The notes below the pieces were generated by a model. The model searched no databases. It worked only from the letters and a program-made list of their open reading frames with translations, and was not told where the DNA came from. This document shows, piece after piece, positions 45,614 through 55,100 of a DNA stretch of 64,000 nucleotides (its first letter is position 1; each line of letters starts with the position of its first letter). The position numbers and the translations under genes are program-made. Origin of the DNA: Aestuariirhabdus sp049985285 (lineage in GTDB: Bacteria > Pseudomonadota > Gammaproteobacteria > Pseudomonadales > Aestuariirhabdaceae); contig NZ_JBNIEU010000002.1 in NCBI RefSeq assembly GCF_049985285.1, positions 310,001 to 374,000 on the forward strand. The letters run 5' to 3'.

Positions 45614-45643
45614 TGTATACGGCCACTGTGCTTTAGCGGATCA
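45614..45643 (-). promoter_or_regulatory. ECF-type promoter of the lipid-modification operon
   Basis: On the minus strand TGATCC (45643-45638), 18 bases, then TATACA (45619-45614). TGATCC is, from memory, the -35 element of the ChrR-partnered sigma-E of Rhodobacter. A matching element faces the other way 37 bases away, which strengthens both. Confidence 0.78.
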
Positions 45644-45679
45644 ATGAGGCGGCCGTTTTTTATATTTCTTTTTTTCCGG

Positions 45680-45709
45680 TGATCCGTTATCCCCCCAAGG
45701 GCGTATATC
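45680..45709 (+). promoter_or_regulatory. ECF-type autoregulatory promoter of the sigma factor gene
   Basis: TGATCC (45680-45685), 18 bases, then TATATC (45704-45709), upstream of the ECF sigma gene. It has the same -35 and spacing as the leftward promoter, as expected for autoregulation. Confidence 0.78.
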
Positions 45710-45833
45710 CCACAGCAACATCTTTTGTTGTTGAGCGGCCGCAATATCAGCGTCACTCAATATCCATTATGTAAACCCACCAGCGCGGGCTATGATGAAC
45801 GTTGTTTCCATACGCAGGGAATCCCCCCGGATC

Positions 45834-46421
45834 ATGAATACCAATGAGAGCCTTGATGATAAGGGTAGTTGGAATCATCTGCTTTTTCAGGTTGGTAAAG
45901 CGCAAGATCGTGACGCCTTTGTGTTGCTCTTTAATCACTTTGCCCCACAGATAAAGGGATACTTTCTCTCCTTGGGCAAGGGGGCGTCTGCTGAGCTGGT
46001 TGACGATATGGTTCAGGAAACAATGATCAAAATATGGAACAAGGCCCAGCAGTTTGACCCTCAGCGAGCTTCGGCCACCACCTGGATCTATACCATTGCC
46101 CGAAACACTCGTGTTGATCTGTTAAGGCGCAAGGGTAAGCATGGCGCTGAAGAACCCTTAACGGCCGATGATGTATGGCCTGACACCGAGCAAAAGGAGC
46201 CGTTGGCGCAGTTGCACCAGGAACGCTACACGCGGCAGATTAACGAGGGCTTGCGATCACTGCCGAGGGAGCAGGCGAATATTTTGGCGATGGTGTATCG
46301 CGAGGGAAAGTGCCACAGTGAAATCGCCGCGGAGCTGGAGCTGCCCCTGGGAACCGTGAAGTCACGGATCCGGCTGGCTCTGGTTAAGTTAAACACTTTT
46401 TTCAGTCGGTCACCCTTATGA
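45834..46421 (+). CDS. rpoE: ECF sigma factor, ChrR-linked (ECF11-like)
   Basis: A group IV sigma factor of 195 residues. Region 2 contains DDMVQETMIKIWNKAQQFD and ATTWIYTIARNTRVDLLRR, and region 4 has EIAAELELPLGTVKSRIRLAL. It is followed by an overlapping (ATGA) ChrR-type anti-sigma gene, so it belongs to the singlet-oxygen/oxidative response group typified by Rhodobacter sigma-E. An upstream ATG pair at 45792 in the same frame would add 14 residues. Neither start has an ideal ribosome binding site; AGGGA lies 13 bases before 45834. It is autoregulated, judging by its promoter. Confidence 0.9.
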   Translation: MNTNESLDDKGSWNHLLFQVGKAQDRDAFVLLFNHFAPQIKGYFLSLGKGASAELVDDMVQETMIKIWNKAQQFDPQRASATTWIYTIARNTRVDLLRRKGKHGAEEPLTADDVWPDTEQKEPLAQLHQERYTRQINEGLRSLPREQANILAMVYREGKCHSEIAAELELPLGTVKSRIRLALVKLNTFFSRSPL

Positions 46422-47080
46422 TCAAGCAGCACCCTACCAGCGATCTGTTAGCTGAATACGCAGCGGGCTCCCTGCCCTGGGCACAGGCGGTCTGCGTAAC
46501 CACTCACCTGCACTATTGCAGTACGTGCACCATGGAGGTCGACACGCTGAACCAGTTGGGCGCCCAGCTGATGGCAGGTGATTCCGAGGCAGCGGCTGAT
46601 ACTGCACTACTCGACCGTGTACTTAAGGAGATTGACCAGCCTCGGGAGCAGGCTCCGGCTCAGGTTGCGACAGTGCCTCTGTCAGCGGGCGCCCGGGCTG
46701 ATCTCCCTCCTATTGTTAACCATCTAATCGGCACCACAGAAGTGCAGTGGAAGCGGGTTTCCAGTGGTTTGAGGGCCGCGCACCTCAATGTGGGAGATAC
46801 GGAGCACGAAGTTGCACTGCATAAGATCTGTGCCGGAGCCAAGGTCGCTCACCATGACCATCGGGCCACGGAAGTCACCGTGGTGCTCAGGGGCAGTTTC
46901 TCGGATGAGGATGGCGTCTACGGCGAAGGTGATTTCCTGTTACGCGAGCCAGGAGAAACCCATCGTCCTATGGCGGCTCAAAATCAGGACTGTCTGTGCC
47001 TGTCAGCTCAGCAAGCACCGATTCGTTTGACCGGAGCATGGTGCTGGCTTAACCCTTTTTTACGTATCCAGCCGGGATAA
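46418..47080 (+). CDS. chrR: ChrR-type zinc anti-sigma factor with cupin domain
   Basis: A 220-residue anti-sigma factor. The zinc-binding N-terminal domain shows His5, His30, Cys34 and Cys37 (H-x3-C-x2-C). The C-terminal cupin has His146, His148, Glu152 and His182. These match the Rhodobacter ChrR ligands (141, 143, 147, 177, from memory) with a constant offset of five, so both metal sites look intact. The family holds the sigma factor until singlet oxygen or organic peroxide triggers release. It overlaps the sigma gene by four bases. Confidence 0.93.
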   Translation: MIKQHPTSDLLAEYAAGSLPWAQAVCVTTHLHYCSTCTMEVDTLNQLGAQLMAGDSEAAADTALLDRVLKEIDQPREQAPAQVATVPLSAGARADLPPIVNHLIGTTEVQWKRVSSGLRAAHLNVGDTEHEVALHKICAGAKVAHHDHRATEVTVVLRGSFSDEDGVYGEGDFLLREPGETHRPMAAQNQDCLCLSAQQAPIRLTGAWCWLNPFLRIQPG

Positions 47081-47084
47081 ATCG

Positions 47085-47912
47085 TTAGCTCTTTCCCTGT
47101 TTGCGGTTGGCAATGCGCACTAACAGTAGCAAGAAGGCGTTAAAGAGGCCTGGGAACCAACGTGATTGCCAGTAGCTAAGGCGCGCCATGGTACCGGGAA
47201 TGACGATAAACTGTCGTCGTTCGATGCCCTTGAGGGTTGCCTTCGTAACGGTTGCCACATCAAGGGTTCCCCCCACATCCTTGATAAAGCGGGTTTGGGG
47301 CAAAATATGCTCTGACTCCTTGGCAACCATCGGCGTATCCACCTCCGGCGGACACAGGAGGGTGACGCTAACACCGCTCCCATCCAGCTCCTGGCGTAAC
47401 GCGCTGGCCATCCCCACCACCGCAAACTTTGACGCGCTATAGGCGCTGTACCCATAGGTCGCAATCAACCCGCCGAGGGAGCTAACGAAACAGAGTTGTC
47501 CATGTCCTTGGGCGATCATCGCCGGCAGGAAGGCCCGCGCGACCGCACGTGCCCCCATCACATTGATCTGCATGATTGAGTCAAAAGAGTCATCGCTTTG
47601 TTCAGTGAAGCGCTCGCTGGCAACAACACCCGCGCTGAGTATCACGATGTCGGGCGCAGGCAGCTGATCTCCCAGTTCCGCCACGCACTCCTGTAGTCGG
47701 GTGCGGTCGGCGACATCTACCGACCGGGCCAGAAATTGCTGTTCGGTAGATTGGCGCAATACCTCACAGGCGTCGAGCGCCTGTTGCAGGCGGTTGGCAT
47801 TGCGCGCCAGCAGAATAATATTGGCGCCGAGTGCGGCATAAGCTTTGGCCAGATCAAGCCCTATGCCGCTGGAGCCGCCGCTGATTACTATGGTTTGTCG
47901 TAGAGTCGTCAT
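47085..47912 (-). CDS. SDR-family reductase, 3-ketosphinganine-reductase-like
   Basis: A 275-residue short-chain reductase with SGGSSGIGLDLAKAYAALGAN, split across residues 9-30, the catalytic YSAYSASKFAVVG, and PPEVDTPM, then a hydrophobic C-terminal segment (LFNAFLLLLVRIA) that could anchor it to membrane. This layout resembles 3-dehydrosphinganine reductases, suggesting a lipid substrate, though no sphingolipid synthase gene is near. ATG 47912 is preferred over the frame opening at 47966, as the family begins here. It is convergent with chrR at four bases. No ECF-type site was found upstream. Confidence 0.85.
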   Translation of the reverse strand: MTTLRQTIVISGGSSGIGLDLAKAYAALGANIILLARNANRLQQALDACEVLRQSTEQQFLARSVDVADRTRLQECVAELGDQLPAPDIVILSAGVVASERFTEQSDDSFDSIMQINVMGARAVARAFLPAMIAQGHGQLCFVSSLGGLIATYGYSAYSASKFAVVGMASALRQELDGSGVSVTLLCPPEVDTPMVAKESEHILPQTRFIKDVGGTLDVATVTKATLKGIERRQFIVIPGTMARLSYWQSRWFPGLFNAFLLLLVRIANRKQGKS

Positions 47913-48338
47913 CGCTATGCCGCGCCTTAAAATAGCCAGCGTACACCAGAGCCGAACGCAGTTCACCCAGCACAGAGAGCAGGCGCGCGAACTTATAAAG
48001 ACTGACAGTTAGCGGGTATGGCATCTCGCCGCGTAAAAAATGCCGGGGTTGGATTGGCCTGGCCCAGGCCATGGAATAGCGCATAGCGACCGGGTGGCTG
48101 TTTGCTGAGATCAATGTAGAGGGGGCTTGGCTGTTGGGGATAAAGTTGACCGGTTTGATCGCCATCACGGCTTCGTATCCGTGCTCTCGGGCATAGCAGG
48201 TGGCTTGAATCCGAAGGGTATAAGAAGGAGTGTTCTGCTCACCCCGTATTCAATTAGCGTTCGGCGTGCAATCGAGTACAGGTGCTTGCCAAGCCCCATA
48301 AAAACAGAGCTGAACGGTTTCTGATTATATTGTTTTTT
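47913..48338 (-). other. Stretch between the SDR and DUF4345 genes with a possible relic reading frame
   Basis: About 425 bases with no annotated gene. A leftward open frame, 48168 to 47854 (104 codons), overlaps the SDR start. It extends upstream without a stop to about 48250. Its translation (for example AREHGYEAVMAIKPVNF and LYKFARLLSVLGELRSALV) looks protein-like but belongs to no family I recognise. It could be a relic or a small unknown gene; I do not annotate it as CDS. Confidence 0.4.
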
Positions 48339-48752
48339 CTATTGCTTAGCCGCTCGCCCACTAACTCCTGATTTACTGTAAAAAGAGAGGTCAGGGTCGC
48401 GGTAGCAGGAATAGATAAGGGCCGCAGCGATGGACAGCTCCAGTGCCAGCAGTAGTGTGTGTTCGTTTGGGGTGTTCGCGTTGAGTATGCTGATGAGCCT
48501 GCTTAGCGCTAGTATCGCAGAAAAAAGTGTAGCAAACAGTAGAGCTCCTGCACGGGCGGGCTGGATCAGGCTACACCACAGCATGGCAACCCCTAACCCG
48601 GTTTGCAGCCCACCGTAAACTGTAAAGAATTCTGCCTGTGCCGCGGGAGAAAGAGCTCCGTAGCCGAGGTAGCCCGATGCCAGTTTTGGGGCCAGTAGAC
48701 ACCAGACGCCTGATAGTAGATAGAGGGCGCCGATCAGCCTTAGTATGGTCAT
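48339..48752 (-). CDS. DUF4345-like four-helix membrane protein
   Basis: A 137-residue protein with four hydrophobic segments, including LIGALYLLSGVWCLLAPKLASGYLG at the start and EFFTVYGGLQTGLGVAMLW. It fits DUF4345-type small membrane proteins. It overlaps the folM stop by four bases (ATGA) and ends the folE-folM operon. Its function is unknown. Confidence 0.75.
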   Translation of the reverse strand: MTILRLIGALYLLSGVWCLLAPKLASGYLGYGALSPAAQAEFFTVYGGLQTGLGVAMLWCSLIQPARAGALLFATLFSAILALSRLISILNANTPNEHTLLLALELSIAAALIYSCYRDPDLSFYSKSGVSGRAAKQ

Positions 48753-49462
48753 TTCAGGTGGCGTCCCCCGTCGAGGTGCAGGGTTCGCCCCGTAACGTAG
48801 GCACTTTCCATAAGGTAATTGACGGCATGCAGCACCTCGGCTCCACCCGGCTCTCTGGGGAGTAGGGCTTTGCCCAGAGTGTGCTCACGATAACCGTCAT
48901 TATCATGGGCATTAAAAAGAATCAGGGAGGGGGCGATGCTATTAACCTTTACGTCAGGAGCGAGCAGGCGGGAGAAAGATAGGCTGAGATTCTCCGAAGC
49001 AGCCTTACTGGCAGCGTAGGCGATGTGGTGCTTGCTGCCTTTGTCGACGGAGAAATCGGTGATATGGATGATGTTCGCCAGGCCTTCGGGGCAGTTACGC
49101 AGTGAATCGGCTAGTGCCAGATTCAACTGGTAGGGGGCATAGGCATGCACGCGCATCATGCGCTCCATGATCTGCTCCGGCACGAGGTCTGATTGCTCCT
49201 CCCCGAGCCAGTCGGAGGCGTTATGAATGATGCCGCGAAGGGCAGGATGGTTGCGCTGCAGGGCGTCGATCAGACCTGTGAGTTGTTCCGAAACGTAGAA
49301 GTCACAGTGGTATAACTGTACCCCCAACGTTTCTAGCTCGGCGAGTGACCTGGAATGACTACGGTAGGTGCCTATGACCTCTAACCCCTGCTCACGCAGT
49401 GACTTGGCTAGAAAGAAACCGATACGCTTGGCGACACCGGTGATCAGTACGGGAGCGCTCAT
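48749..49462 (-). CDS. folM: FolM, dihydromonapterin/dihydrofolate reductase (SDR)
   Basis: Reduces dihydromonapterin to tetrahydromonapterin, a pterin cofactor. The 237 residues match E. coli FolM through HNASDWLGE, HITDFSVDKGSKHHIAYAASKAA, VKVNSIAPSLILFN and TGRTLHLDGGRHLK. It follows folE by 12 bases, so the operon turns GTP into reduced pterin. The neighbouring ChrR-type regulon makes an oxidative-stress or photoprotective role plausible. Confidence 0.93.
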   Translation of the reverse strand: MSAPVLITGVAKRIGFFLAKSLREQGLEVIGTYRSHSRSLAELETLGVQLYHCDFYVSEQLTGLIDALQRNHPALRGIIHNASDWLGEEQSDLVPEQIMERMMRVHAYAPYQLNLALADSLRNCPEGLANIIHITDFSVDKGSKHHIAYAASKAASENLSLSFSRLLAPDVKVNSIAPSLILFNAHDNDGYREHTLGKALLPREPGGAEVLHAVNYLMESAYVTGRTLHLDGGRHLK

Positions 49463-49474
49463 TATTATCTCGTA

Positions 49475-50113
49475 TTAGCGTAAAAACTCGGCCCGGGTTT
49501 GCGGACAACTCTTGAACGCACCCCCCAGGGCGGTGGTTTCGGTGAAGGAATTGGTATCCATAATGCCACGGGCTTTGACGCAATAATGGGTCGCGCAAAT
49601 GGAGACAGCAACGTTGTCGGTCTCAAGCAGGGTTTGCAGAGCCACTAGAATTTGCTGCGTAAGGCGCTCCTGTACCTGAGGGCGTTGGGAAAAAAAACGA
49701 ACTATGCGGTTAATTTTTGATAAGCCTATTATTTTGCTCGCAGGTAGGTAGGCAACACTGGCTGATCCATCGATGGTAATAAAATGGTGCTCACAGGTGC
49801 TAACCATACGGATATTGTTCACCTTGACCATCTCGTCTACTGCCATTTTGTTGTCGATCGTGGCAATGGAGGGGAAACTGCTGTAATCGAGCCCGGAGAA
49901 GATCTCATCAACATACATACGGGCTATGCGGTGGGGCGTTTCTTGCAGGCTGTCATCGTTGAGGTCAAGCCCAAGGGTGGAAATTACCTCGGTCATCAGC
50001 CCCTTGATACGATCATATTTCTGTTCACGGTTGAAGCCTGTGGGAGTTAATGGGGTTTCGAGCCCTTTTTCAACGAGCATATCGCGCACCAGGGATGCTT
50101 CTGCAGAGATCAT
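49475..50113 (-). CDS. folE: GTP cyclohydrolase I
   Basis: Opens GTP to 7,8-dihydroneopterin triphosphate, the entry to folate and pterins. The 212 residues include the zinc-binding cysteine and histidine in VSTCEHHF, the second cysteine in ATHYCVKARG, and the family C-terminus FKSCPQTRAEFLR. It is a type I enzyme with intact ligands. GGAGA lies five to six bases before ATG 50113. It heads an operon with folM and DUF4345, behind a possible ECF-type promoter. Confidence 0.95.
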   Translation of the reverse strand: MISAEASLVRDMLVEKGLETPLTPTGFNREQKYDRIKGLMTEVISTLGLDLNDDSLQETPHRIARMYVDEIFSGLDYSSFPSIATIDNKMAVDEMVKVNNIRMVSTCEHHFITIDGSASVAYLPASKIIGLSKINRIVRFFSQRPQVQERLTQQILVALQTLLETDNVAVSICATHYCVKARGIMDTNSFTETTALGGAFKSCPQTRAEFLR

Positions 50114-50650
50114 CGGTGTCTCCTGAACGGGTTGGGGAGCTGGTCATAAAATTGTTTCTCTTTAGATACGCAGTTCCGTCGCAGCTGGATCTTTTTATCG
50201 CCCATTTTTTGTTTGCAGATAGAGATCTGGGCGTGGACCGGGGTTGTTCAGGGGCGTGTGCCGTTTAATTCGCCTGGTCTCCAGCCCCTGTAGCGGTGGA
50301 TTAATAGCGGTAACTGTTGAAATAACGCCCAGATGCTGCCATCTGGTTTTGCGGTAGGTGTAAACGCCGAAGATATTCGGAACTGAGCCCGATATTGAAA
50401 TGTATTCGCACAACGACGCGCTGACTGTGAATCGTTACATAGGCCGACGGTCGGGCAAGTACCCGGGAAGGGACCGGGTTTACAGGTGGCTGCGACAGGA
50501 GATCCGGTTAGGGCCCGTTGGTGAGGTGTTGTTCCCAATCGAAATGACTATAAGGTTGCCAGCCGCGTCATGACCATGGGGTTGCAGTGCTTATCGTCAG
50601 CCTGATTGAATAACACTATGGAAAAGAGGTCATTGCATCGGTGAACCCTG
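50114..50650. other. Long gene-free region upstream of folE
   Basis: About 537 bases between folE and the efflux operon end, with no supported gene. It contains the candidate promoter listed separately. A seven-bp hairpin, CCAGATG-CTGC-CATCTGG (50329-50346), is followed by TTTT on the plus strand and looks like a small terminator with no obvious gene before it. The rest shows nothing I recognise. Confidence 0.6.
50163..50192 (-). promoter_or_regulatory. Possible ECF-type promoter of the folE operon
   Basis: On the minus strand AGATCC (50192-50187), 18 bases, then TATCTA (50168-50163). It differs from the two sites by the sigma gene at the first base of the -35 and in the -10 tail, but has the same spacing. 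It lies about 50 bases before the folE start. Confidence 0.5.
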
Positions 50651-52120
50651 TTAACGCAGCTGCGGCATAACCGTAATCGCCTTCGCAGAGGTATCTGCAA
50701 TGGGTTCGGCCATACCGGCGGCCTGGTCGACCCAGCCGCCCCCCATCGATTTGTACACATTAATTAACGAGCTATAGTGTTCAATCTGCGAACTCACTGT
50801 ATCCAGCTCTGCCTGGAATAACTCATTGTTGGCGTACAGCACCTCAAGGTAACTGGCCGCTCCATTTTCAAAGCGCATATCGGCAAGTTTGGCATAGCTG
50901 CGCAGTGCACTTACTCGTTTGGTTAACGCTTGAAAATTTTGAGATGTCTTTGCGGTAGACACCAACGAATCGTTCACCTCTTTGAGCGCACTCAGTATGG
51001 TGAAACGGTAACGGTCTTCTGCCTGTTGGCGCACAGCTTCTGCCGATTGTATCTGGCCTTCAATGCGCCCGAAGGTAAAGATCGGTGCGGTAATGGAGGC
51101 ACCAAGATCCCATATTCTGGCAGAAGAATCGAGCAGGTCTCCCAGATCCGCACTGGCTTGGCCGAAGGTGCCGGTAATGGAGATGTCCGGGTAATACAGT
51201 GACTCAGCCACCCCAATGTTGGCGTTCGCCGATATCAGGTTTTGCTCTGCCTGCTGAATATCCGGGCGGCGAGTCAAAAGCGACGCTGGTAGCGACTCGG
51301 GAATACCCACCAGGGTCATCTCATCCAGGGTCTTACCACGAATAAGTTCTCCGGGATGCCGGCCGAGTAAAATGGAGATCAGGTTTTCCTGCGCGGCGAT
51401 TTGAGCTTCCAGCAAGGGTACCGCCGCCGCAGCCAATTGATATTGTGACTCGACCTGGTCAACCTCCAATTGTGAAACAGTGCCATAGCTGTGTCTTAGC
51501 TTGAATATATCCACGGACCTTTTGTAGTTACGCTCGGTTTCGCGGGCTATCTCCCGTTGGCGATCAAGACCGCGCAATGCCACATAGCTGGAGGTCACTC
51601 CGGTCACAACCGATAGGATGACACCCCGGCGTCCCTGTTCCGACGCGTAGACCTGAGCCTGCACCGATTCTGTCTGGCGCTGTACGCGGCCAAATAGATC
51701 GAGTTGCCAACTGGCACCCAATGCGGCTTCATACTGGGTATAGTAGGGATCATTGCCTGGGGCTGAACCAAATGCCTCCTCGGAGATTCGGTTGCGGCTG
51801 ACACCGCCACCTCCGCCGAGCTCGGGGAAGAATTCGGCCCGAGTCGTATTGAGTTGACCGAGGAATTGATCGATTCGGCTGGCGGCAATACGAATGTCGA
51901 GATTTTCTTTTAGTGCTGTTTCAACTAAACGATCCAGTACCGGATCGTTAAACTGTTGCCACCACTTTGCATTAGTGAGATCGGATGCCGCGCTGTAGTC
52001 AATGCGCCACTCTTTGGGCACCTCTACATCGGGGCGCTGGTAATCGGGGCCTACTACGCAACCGGTTATCAGGGTTCCACAACACAGGGCCACAATGGCC
52101 ATAACATTAGGGTTCTTCAT
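50651..52120 (-). CDS. RND efflux outer-membrane channel (NodT/OprM-type lipoprotein)
   Basis: A TolC-like trimeric outer-membrane channel subunit of 489 residues. The signal peptide ends in a lipobox LITGC (Cys21), so the protein is a lipoprotein. GPDYQRP follows, the typical start of mature NodT-family proteins, with two long helical repeats after it. ATG 52120 is chosen because AAAGGAG lies about nine bases ahead; the open frame reaches to 52204. It is separated by one base from the pump gene stop and completes the efflux operon. Confidence 0.93.
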   Translation of the reverse strand: MKNPNVMAIVALCCGTLITGCVVGPDYQRPDVEVPKEWRIDYSAASDLTNAKWWQQFNDPVLDRLVETALKENLDIRIAASRIDQFLGQLNTTRAEFFPELGGGGGVSRNRISEEAFGSAPGNDPYYTQYEAALGASWQLDLFGRVQRQTESVQAQVYASEQGRRGVILSVVTGVTSSYVALRGLDRQREIARETERNYKRSVDIFKLRHSYGTVSQLEVDQVESQYQLAAAAVPLLEAQIAAQENLISILLGRHPGELIRGKTLDEMTLVGIPESLPASLLTRRPDIQQAEQNLISANANIGVAESLYYPDISITGTFGQASADLGDLLDSSARIWDLGASITAPIFTFGRIEGQIQSAEAVRQQAEDRYRFTILSALKEVNDSLVSTAKTSQNFQALTKRVSALRSYAKLADMRFENGAASYLEVLYANNELFQAELDTVSSQIEHYSSLINVYKSMGGGWVDQAAGMAEPIADTSAKAITVMPQLR

Positions 52121-52121
52121 C

Positions 52122-55100
52122 TCAGCTCTCTCCTTTGGTATCTGGTGAGGCTGGAAGCTCAGGGGGCGGAGCGCCCGTATTGGTAGCTGCATGTTTCTTG
52201 CCAAAGAAACCGCTGGCCGATTCCACGATCACAAAGAACATGGGTACAAAGAAAGAGGAGATCAGGGTAGAAGCCAACATCCCGCCGATCACTCCGGTAC
52301 CGATGGCATGCAAGCTATTGGCACCCGGGCCGACGGCGATAGCCATAGGAACACAGCCAAGAATAAACGCCAGTGAGGTCATTACGATAGGGCGCAAACG
52401 CTGGCGTGCAGCCTCGGCGGCTGCATCGGCCAATGACATACCGTTGCGGTGGTTTTCTACCGCAAACTCGGTGATTAAAATAGCATTTTTAGCCGACAGC
52501 CCCACCAGGGTTACCAGCCCAACCTGGAAGTAAACATCATTTTCAAGGCCCCGGAACCAGGTCATAAGCAACGCACCCAAAATCGCAAAGGGCACCGCCA
52601 TCATTACCCCGATAGGTAGTGACCACATCTCATATTGGGCAGCAAGAATCAGGAACACCATAATCAGGCCGAACGCGAAAGCAACGGTTGCTGTACCACC
52701 TGCCTGTTTTTCCTGAAAGGCCTGGCCAGACCAGGCAAAGCCATAGCCGGGAGGCAAAGCATCTGCAGCCACCGACTCCATCGCCGCTATAGCTTCACCG
52801 CTACTGTAACCGGCCGCCGCGGCTCCAGTAATCTGTGCAGCGGGAAAACCGTTGAAGCGTGGCATCATATTGATGCCAGAGTCATAACTAGCCGTTGCTA
52901 CCGCAGAAAGCGGAATACGTTCGCCGGTTGTGGAGGTCAAATAAATTTTGCTGAAATCGGCTGGATCATCCCGAAAATCATCCTCGGCTTGAATGATGAC
53001 TTGCCAGATCCTGCCGAAATCGGCGAATTGAGACACATACAGCGAGCCAAAATAGGCCTGCAATGTCTGATAAATATCCTGTATAGGGAGCTGCAGCAGT
53101 TCGGCCCTATTACGATCTACGTCGAGATAGAGCTGGCGCTCCGTGGCTGAAAAGGAGCTGTTGATAGCCGTAAGCTCCGGCCGTTTACGCGCCTCAGCCA
53201 TATATTTTTGCACAACGCCCTGCAGCTCCAGCGGCGTTTTACCCAGCGTATCCTGAATGTAAAACTGGAAGCCACCTGTGGATCCAACCCCCGGAATAGA
53301 GGGGGGGCTCACGAGTAATGAAATTCCCTGGTCGAGGGCACCCAGACTCTTGCGCGAATTTTGAATGACATCGAACGAGCTCATACCCGGTTCTGCGCGT
53401 TCACTAAAAGGCTTGAGTGGTACAAACATCAACCCGCTATTGGTTCGATACTGTTGGTCGATAATGCTGTAACCATCTATCTGGGTCGCGGCTAATACGG
53501 CCGGATCTTCGCGTAGTATTTTAACGGCCTGATCTCCGAACTCCCCCGTCCGTTGCAGGCTGGCTGCATCGGGTTGCATATTAATGCCGAACACATACCC
53601 CTGATCCTCTTCCGGTACGAAGCTCGAGGGGATAATACGGAACATCATTACCAAGCCAACCACGACAGCGAGAAATAAACCCATGCCGATGATCTTATGG
53701 TTTATCAGGAAACGCACGCCAACTACATAACCGTTGGTAATCGCCTCAAAGCTCTTGTCAAACCACAGGAAAAAGCCTTTTTTCTCAGTGGTTTTGGGCT
53801 TTAGCACAATTGCGGACAACGCCGGTGACAGGGTGAGCGCCACAATGCCGGAGATCACCATCGCAATCGCTATGGTGACCGCAAACTGTTTGTACAGCGT
53901 ACCGGTCATGCCACCCAAAAACGCGATGGGTAAAAACACCGATGACAACACCAATACAATGGACACCAGGGCACCGGTGAGCTCAGACATCGCCTCTTTG
54001 GCCGCGGCCTTGGCTTCCATGCCTTTGGTTTCCATCTTGTGTTCGACCGCCTCGACGACAATGATCGCATCGTCGACCACCAATCCAATGGCCAGGATCA
54101 TGCCAAACAGCGTCAACATATTTGTGGAGAACCCTAACGCGTAGATCCCGATGTAAGCCCCCACAATAGCAACCGGCACAGCGATAACAGGTACCAGTGT
54201 GGCGCGCAGGCTTTGCAGGAACAGGAACACCACCAGTACCACCAGCACGACAGCCTCAAAAAAAGTGTGCACCACTTTCTCGATGGACTCCTCGGTAAAC
54301 TGACTGGTGTCGAGGATAATCTGATACTCCAAACCACTGGGGAAATTCGGCTTTAGCTCTTCGAGCAACGCCCTGACACGTTCAGAGGTTTGAATCGCGT
54401 TGGCTCCAGCCTGTTGATAAACCACTAACGCCGAAGAGGTGTAGCCGTTTGTCTTGGTGTTAACCGAATAGCTCTTGCTTCCCAGCTCGCTGCGACCAAT
54501 GTCAGATACCCGCACAATGGCGGCATCATCGTCGGTGCTGGCGCGTAGTATTATCTGATCAAACTCCTCCGGCTTAACCAGCATTCCCTGGCTGGTAATC
54601 GGGAAGTTTTGCAAGGTTCCTTCCGGCGCCGGCGACTGTCCAATCTGCCCGATACCGAACGCCTGGTTTTGGCCCGCTATGGCATCGCTCACCTGCGGGA
54701 TAGTAATACCCAGCTGCGCCAGGAGGTCTGGTCGTAACCAGATACGCATCGCTACGTCAGGACTCGGGAACACCGTTGACAGGTTGGCGCCTTCTACCCG
54801 TTTTACAGCGTCCCAGATGTGCAGGTTAACAAAATTATTGAGCTCGACCGTCGACATTTCGCCGCCGGGTGTGCTGAATCCAACCACCATCATAAAAGAC
54901 TGGGAGACCTTCTGGGTGGTCACCCCTTGTGCACTCACCGTGCTGGGCAGCTGCGCCAGCGCCTGGCTCACCCGGTTCTGGGTGTTCACCTGGGCAATGT
55001 CCGGGTCGGTGCCCGGGGCAAAGGTAACCGTCAGGGTCATATTTCCCGAGGAGGAACTGGTTGATGACATATAGATCATGTCATCAACACCATTGACCTG

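Noticed and set aside
50548..50760. Leftward 70-codon frame at the end of the efflux operon
   Set aside because: It overlaps the outer-membrane channel gene in another frame and has no recognisable features.
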